Source: an uncultured Solobacterium sp. (GTDB lineage Bacteria > Bacillota_I > Bacilli_A > Erysipelotrichales > Erysipelotrichaceae). Taken from it: a DNA stretch of 5,904 bases. Location of the stretch: positions 1 through 5,904 of the forward strand of contig CALBKL010000102.1 in NCBI GenBank assembly GCA_937895985.1. Direction: 5' to 3'. Below, piece after piece: positions 4,487 to 5,904 of this stretch. A program made the translations under genes and the position numbers. The notes under the pieces were generated by a model. The model was not told where the DNA came from, made no database searches, and saw only the letters and a program-made list of their open reading frames with translations. The stretch's first letter is position 1. The number at the start of each line of letters is the position of its first letter.

Positions 4487-5821
4487 ATGTCTAATATGAA
4501 TCCTGTAACATTACAGAAAATTGATACATTACGTGAGAATTATTTAAAAGATGAAAAGGCAAGAGTTGTTCGCAATGCCTTGGTGAAGAATGATATCGGT
4601 ACAATTAGTCGTAATTTTGATGCAGAAAGAAATAATCCTAATATCTTCTCAATTGATTTAAAAACAATGCCAGTCACAAATCAATACCAATCTGGTCGTT
4701 GTTGGATTTTCTCTTCCATGAATGTTTTAAGAGAACTTATTGCAAAGAAATATAACATGGCTGAGTTTGAGTTATCACAGAACTATATTGCTTTCTACGA
4801 CAAACTAGAAAAGGCAAACTGGTTTATGGAGTGTATACTACAGGAAATTGATGGTCCTGTAGGAAGCGATAATATGCGTTTCTTATTAGAGTGGGCTGTT
4901 GGTGATGGTGGCCAGTGGAACATGTTAGTAAGCCTTGTCAAGAAGTATGGTATTGCGCCAAAGAGTGCGATGCCTGATACTTACCAAGGCTCCCATACAG
5001 CTAAGATGAATGCGATTTTAAATCGTCGTTTACGTAAGTTTGCGGTGGATAGTCGTAAATTAGCACAAGCAGGTAAGAAGGATGAAATTCTAGCATTAAA
5101 GGAAGTCGCACTGAAAGAAATCTATGGCTTGATTGCGTCTTGTTTTGGTCTACCACCACAGGAATTTACATTTGAATACAACGATAAAGATGGTAACTAC
5201 CATGTGGAGTACAATGTAAAACCACTAGACTTTTACGCAAATCTAGGAATTGATTTATCTGATTATATCAGTGTGATTCATGGACCTACAGAGGATAAGC
5301 CATTCCATAAGACTTATACAGTTAAGTACTTAGGAAATGTCGTTGATGGAGAACAGGTAAAACTTCTAAATGTACCAATGGATGAGCTCAAAGCTGCAGC
5401 GATTGCGCAGATGAAAGATGGTTATCCAGTATGGTTTGGTTGCGATTGTGGTAAGGATGCTGACCGTGATACTGGTCTTTGGGATAATGCGCAATATGAT
5501 TATGCCAATACATTAGATATGCAGCTGAATATGACAAAGGCTGAGATGCTAGACTATAAGGAATCCGCAATGAACCATGCGATGGTACTAACAGGTGTAA
5601 ACCTTGTAGATGAAAAGCCTACTCGTTGGAAGATTGAAAACTCATGGGGTGAAAAGATTGGTAACAAGGGTTACTTTATCGCTTCTGACTCATGGTTTGA
5701 TGAATATACTTATGTTGTAGCAGTACATAAGAAGTACTTATCTGAAGCTTCTTTGAAGGCATTAGTAGAAGAACCAAAGGAACTCTTACCATGGGATCCA
5801 TTTGGAACATTAGCTGACTAG
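4487..5821 (+). CDS. pepC: Aminopeptidase C (bleomycin hydrolase family, peptidase C1B)
   Basis: This 444-residue cysteine aminopeptidase of the papain fold assembles as a hexameric barrel with active sites inside and trims amino acids from peptide N-termini in the cytoplasm. The catalytic set is complete: Q66 in NQYQSGRCW (oxyanion hole), C72 in GRCWIFSS, H364 in MNHAMVLTG and N385 in IENSWG. Length matches the family. There is no signal peptide. The C-terminal tail ends PWDPFGTLAD; in bleomycin hydrolases this tail lies in the active-site cleft and gives aminopeptidase specificity. The final aspartate follows the usual last LA and could be removed by self-processing, as described for the yeast enzyme Gal6, but that is inference. 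ATG 4487 follows AGAAGGT (4473-4479) by 7 nt. A strong terminator begins 19 bases after the stop. Confidence 0.96.
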   Translation: MSNMNPVTLQKIDTLRENYLKDEKARVVRNALVKNDIGTISRNFDAERNNPNIFSIDLKTMPVTNQYQSGRCWIFSSMNVLRELIAKKYNMAEFELSQNYIAFYDKLEKANWFMECILQEIDGPVGSDNMRFLLEWAVGDGGQWNMLVSLVKKYGIAPKSAMPDTYQGSHTAKMNAILNRRLRKFAVDSRKLAQAGKKDEILALKEVALKEIYGLIASCFGLPPQEFTFEYNDKDGNYHVEYNVKPLDFYANLGIDLSDYISVIHGPTEDKPFHKTYTVKYLGNVVDGEQVKLLNVPMDELKAAAIAQMKDGYPVWFGCDCGKDADRDTGLWDNAQYDYANTLDMQLNMTKAEMLDYKESAMNHAMVLTGVNLVDEKPTRWKIENSWGEKIGNKGYFIASDSWFDEYTYVVAVHKKYLSEASLKALVEEPKELLPWDPFGTLAD

Positions 5822-5840
5822 CTTTTAGAAACTGATTTAG

Positions 5841-5866
5841 ACCAGAAGAAAATCTTCTGGTTTTTT
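5841..5866 (+). terminator. Intrinsic terminator of pepC
   Basis: ACCAGAAGA (5841-5849) pairs perfectly over 9 bp with TCTTCTGGT (5853-5861) around an AAA loop, with six T at 5861-5866. Unlike three of the other terminators here, it stands clear of the stop codon. It marks the 3' end of the pepC transcript. Confidence 0.92.
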
Positions 5867-5898
5867 CATTGTGATGCCGAACTGGACGATTCATAGTG

Positions 5899-5904
5899 TA
5901 TAAT
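5899..5904 (+). promoter_or_regulatory. Consensus -10 hexamer at the right edge, probably for a gene outside the window
   Basis: The last six bases are TATAAT, 32 bases beyond the pepC terminator, where a new promoter would be expected. No good -35 is found at 16-18 bp upstream; TTGTGA (5869-5874) is 24 bp away. Without the downstream sequence it cannot be confirmed. Confidence 0.35.

Noticed and set aside
5877..5882. CCGAAC, the core of a PurR box, upstream of the right-edge TATAAT.
   Set aside because: PurR control normally needs two inverted boxes 16-17 bp apart with AT-rich flanks; only one core is present and its flanks match poorly.

Overview
This is an AT-rich stretch with strong AGGAGG-type ribosome binding sites, compact gene spacing and short hairpin/U-tract terminators. 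It reads as a chromosomal segment of a low-GC Gram-positive anaerobe or microaerophile (Bacillota). The combination of superoxide reductase, ferritin, a bleomycin-hydrolase-type PepC and a long-form PurC fits gut Erysipelotrichia-like lineages. That placement is an inference from protein resemblance, not a proven assignment. All eight complete genes and the one partial gene lie on the + strand. I see no mobile element, CRISPR array, tRNA or rRNA.

Layout. Positions 1-182 hold the 3' end of a Dabb (stress-responsive A/B barrel) gene, whose stop codon lies inside its own terminator hairpin. Positions 225-1219 form a two-gene oxidative-stress/iron operon: ferritin, then a superoxide reductase that has lost all the N-terminal desulforedoxin cysteines. 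A putative promoter and a leader hairpin with a cUACGg loop precede it, and a clear terminator closes it. Positions 1233-2618 hold a YegS/BmrU-type lipid kinase and a TM2-domain membrane protein. The second gene has its own near-consensus promoter inside the 3' end of the first, and a terminator overlaps its stop codon. Positions 2652-3563 hold an isolated purC with a terminator that again overlaps the stop codon. Positions 3601-4411 hold two small poorly characterised genes: a sigma-region-4-like helix-turn-helix protein and a two-helix membrane protein with a C-terminal zinc ribbon. The latter has a perfect extended -10 element just upstream. Positions 4487-5866 hold aminopeptidase C (pepC) with a strong terminator. 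The last six bases are a consensus -10 hexamer, probably for a gene outside the window.

Functionally this is mostly housekeeping and stress biology. Superoxide reductase turns superoxide into hydrogen peroxide without releasing oxygen. Ferritin removes the ferrous iron that would otherwise react with that peroxide. The other genes serve lipid phosphorylation, purine synthesis and peptide breakdown, and share no obvious pathway. I do not see a convincing new multi-gene system. The points most worth a second look are the cysteine-free superoxide reductase operon, the repeated placement of stop codons inside terminator stems, the structured leaders at 259-270 and 3558-3599, and the uncharacterised HTH/zinc-ribbon pair.
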